DNA from: Perca fluviatilis
Lineage: Eukaryota > Chordata > Actinopteri > Perciformes > Percidae
NCBI RefSeq assembly: GCF_010015445.1
Contig: NC_053115.1
Coordinates: forward strand, 11,703,524 to 11,767,523
Reading direction: 5' to 3'
Length of the DNA: 64,000 bases
Shown here piece by piece: positions 61,953 through 64,000 of the stretch; the stretch's first letter is position 1, and each line of letters opens with the position of its first letter. A program made the position numbers and the translations under genes. The notes under the pieces were generated by a model. The model did not search any database. It was not told where the DNA came from and worked only from the letters and a program-made list of their open reading frames with translations.

Positions 61953-63514
61953 TGACCATCCTCTAGAAACCAGGGTGTGGCAGATCCTAGTACCACCAAC
62001 TCATCATGTTGATTTACATCACATCAGCAACAGTGTGTTTAAAGACAGCTGATTATCACAATAAACTCACCACAACCCTAACTTAAATATTCCGTAACAC
62101 AGAACAATGTTTATAGAAATCTCTCTCAGCACATGTTAAAGACCAATAAACTAATAACACATTTGTCCTCCAACCTGTCTGTCCTAGATATTTACTCTCA
62201 AATCCTTTTTGTGCATGGTTGAGTGAGTATATAGTTTTTGTGTGTGCCTTAATCAAGCTCGGCTGCACCTGTGTGTTGTGAGGTCGCTGTGCCAATGTGA
62301 TGTCTCCCAATAGCAAGTGACAGTAGGTACCAGACCAGAGCAGGGTGAGCCCCAACCAGGCGGCATGGTGGGGGGAGGTGAGAGAGAGTGAGAGAGGGAG
62401 AGAAAGAGGGAGGGGGCACCCGGGGGGCCTTCAATGGTGCTGGCAAGACATGAAGGTCATGTCACTAAGCATCAGATCAGCTGGCCTGGGTGGGGTGAGT
62501 TTGTGTGTTTCTCAAAGAATGCTATCATGAAATGCTCTCGAGGCATCTCAGTGTTCTTTGTGCATTCGGTTCATTTTGGGTGGTTTAACCCTGTAGAGCA
62601 AGAATAAAAAAGGATGCAGGTTTTTACTTTCTGTCATCTTGAGATTTCTGTTTTGATGTGAAACACATGTGTAGCCCCCATAGATGTCCATGTGTTACTT
62701 AAAAAAAAAATCATTTACTGTAGATTGTCTAAAAATTGGGAGATGTGAGCTGTAAATCGGAATTCTAGTATATAGCTAACACCCTTGGTCTAATGTAGCT
62801 TAGGGTCATCCATCCTTTGCTTTCAAATCCCACTAGAAACATTCAATTAGCGTGTTTCTTAGCTTCTGAGAGCTTTTTGCCGTTACAGTTTCCATCTGAA
62901 GGCAACAAAATTAAGTTAAATGAAACAAGAGTGTTTGAGTAACAGTTATACTGACTAGACTGGATCATACTGTAACAACAGAAAGTTCCTTTGTGAGTCA
63001 AAGAGTAAGAGTGGGATGAGAGGAAAAGAAGAAACGGCCTTGACTGCAGAGCGAAAAAACGATCCTTGCTACATTTGGCGGTTGAAGTTACCCTGATACT
63101 TCAACTCTTTTCATAAAAGTTCTCTCGTAGGAGAGCATTTCTATTTGTGTGTGTGCATTTGGATGTGTTTGAGACTGAACCTGTCAGTGAATCATCAAGT
63201 CTCCTCTCCAGTTCAATAAATAACCATTCCCCAAAATGCTCGCTTTACTCACAGGTCAATTTCCCCTGCAGTCTGACAGAGAGGACTCCCCACGGAGAGG
63301 GGAATGAGTCAAGAGCACCGGCTGCTTCCCAATATACAGAGAGGCGCTGCAGGAGAACCCATGGGTGTATGACCCAACATTCACCCAAATATTTCACCAT
63401 CTTACCTAAGACTTGCCATAAGTTTTATAGCTCAAAATCCCTATTTTTGGTTGACGCTGACATTTACATAATATATTTATTAGCCATGCATGATATTTGA
63501 CATATATGTATGTA

Positions 63515-63809
63515 ATTGGTGCTGAATTGATTAGTCAATTAATCAATTTGTAGCTGCAAAATATACTGCAGACACACAAGATGTACACACAATGTTCCCA
63601 GGTTCCAGATTTTTTTTTTCTCTGTATCTACATTTACATACCAGTAGGAACCGGTAATCATTTTATTGGTACCTGATTCAATTGATCAAAATGACATTTT
63701 AAATGAAGGGTTGTATGATGAAGTGTTACCGTTCATTTTATATCACTGTAAATTAAATTGGAACTATGTGGATTATTCCATGATTAAAACAATTTTAGTT
63801 GCAGCCCTA
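63515..63809. mobile_element. Probable hAT-type MITE remnant
   Basis: The right end (complement tagggctgcaactaaaatt) is the terminus of a very common fish hAT-like MITE. The left part has gctgaattgattagtcaattaatc-like motifs in the place where the matching terminus is expected, but it is diverged. No target duplication is clear. The left limit is approximate. Confidence 0.5.
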
Positions 63810-64000
63810 TACTGTATAGAATAGATGTTGTGACATGATTTTGTATTGCATCTTCTAAATATGTAATGGGTTTGTAGATGTTTTGATATCCATATTTTTG
63901 TATGAACAAATGGATTTAGGTGTAAATGCTAAAATCCTAAAATGCTAAAAAAACATACACATTGAAGGTCCAGTCTTACCTCCAGCTGATATGCTTGTCT
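63810..64000. other. Window end, nothing recognised
   Basis: AT-rich sequence with no feature I can support. An aatgctaaaatcctaaaatgctaaaa-type slip-repeat lies near 63925-63950. Confidence 0.5.

Larger units (their letters stand above)
61096..63514. other. Gene-free stretch with two microsatellites
   Basis: Besides the GT and AC tracts listed separately, a gaga-rich patch lies near 62379-62415. No exon was found. The 117-codon frame at 63147-63500 has no recognisable domain. Confidence 0.55.

Overview
The window looks like non-coding nuclear DNA from a bony fish, probably a percomorph. Three things point that way. Dinucleotide microsatellites are dense and long: more than a dozen (AC/GT)n tracts, several over 80 bp. 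Short non-autonomous DNA transposons are abundant, with terminal sequences common in teleost genomes. There are also tRNA-derived SINEs and L2-type LINE tails. I found no operons, no bacterial genes, no CRISPR array, and no open reading frame that I can defend as a complete protein-coding gene. The long reading frames are products of microsatellites (His-Thr or Cys-Val runs) or of polypurine tracts.

Layout. 1-2436: nothing recognisable. 2437-4207: a hAT-type element with an exact 8-bp target duplication, which itself carries a second, larger insertion. 5058-5597: another hAT-type element. 5977-15511: microsatellites, polypurine tracts and single-copy-looking DNA, including a stretch at 9380-10960 that could be regulatory. 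15512-16027, 20337-21167 and 24187-24478: three more short hAT-type elements with target duplications. 28348-28781: a perfect p53-family consensus site and a 37-bp-arm inverted repeat. 29100-30660: a CpG-rich block with a G-quadruplex motif and a possible minus-strand first exon ending in a consensus splice donor; if real, everything to its left would be that gene's first intron.

31615-42400: two copies of one tRNA-derived SINE, a short MITE, a LINE tail, a dispersed fish repeat, and an enigmatic minus-strand module at 37926-38560 with splice-like signals and an AATAAA. 45107-47286: a nested composite made of an outer TTAA-flanked element, an internal 20-bp inverted repeat, an 11-bp minisatellite and a hAT-type insertion with a perfect target duplication. 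47515-48250: a further hAT-type element. 50901-53392: SINE remnants and one clear tRNA-derived SINE. 57536-59420: a TTAA-flanked MITE and a truncated foldback element. 60910-63809: a second, inverted copy of the dispersed repeat and a probable hAT-type remnant at the right end.

The features do not form a pathway. The most interesting biology is in the transposon archaeology. Elements with different terminal repeats (20345-21159 and 47523-48242) share a near-identical internal module of about 180 bp, and several insertions are nested in a readable order. The regulatory candidates are the p53-type site, the long hairpin and the CpG-rich putative promoter. All boundaries, identities and match counts were read by eye; no alignment or database search was run.
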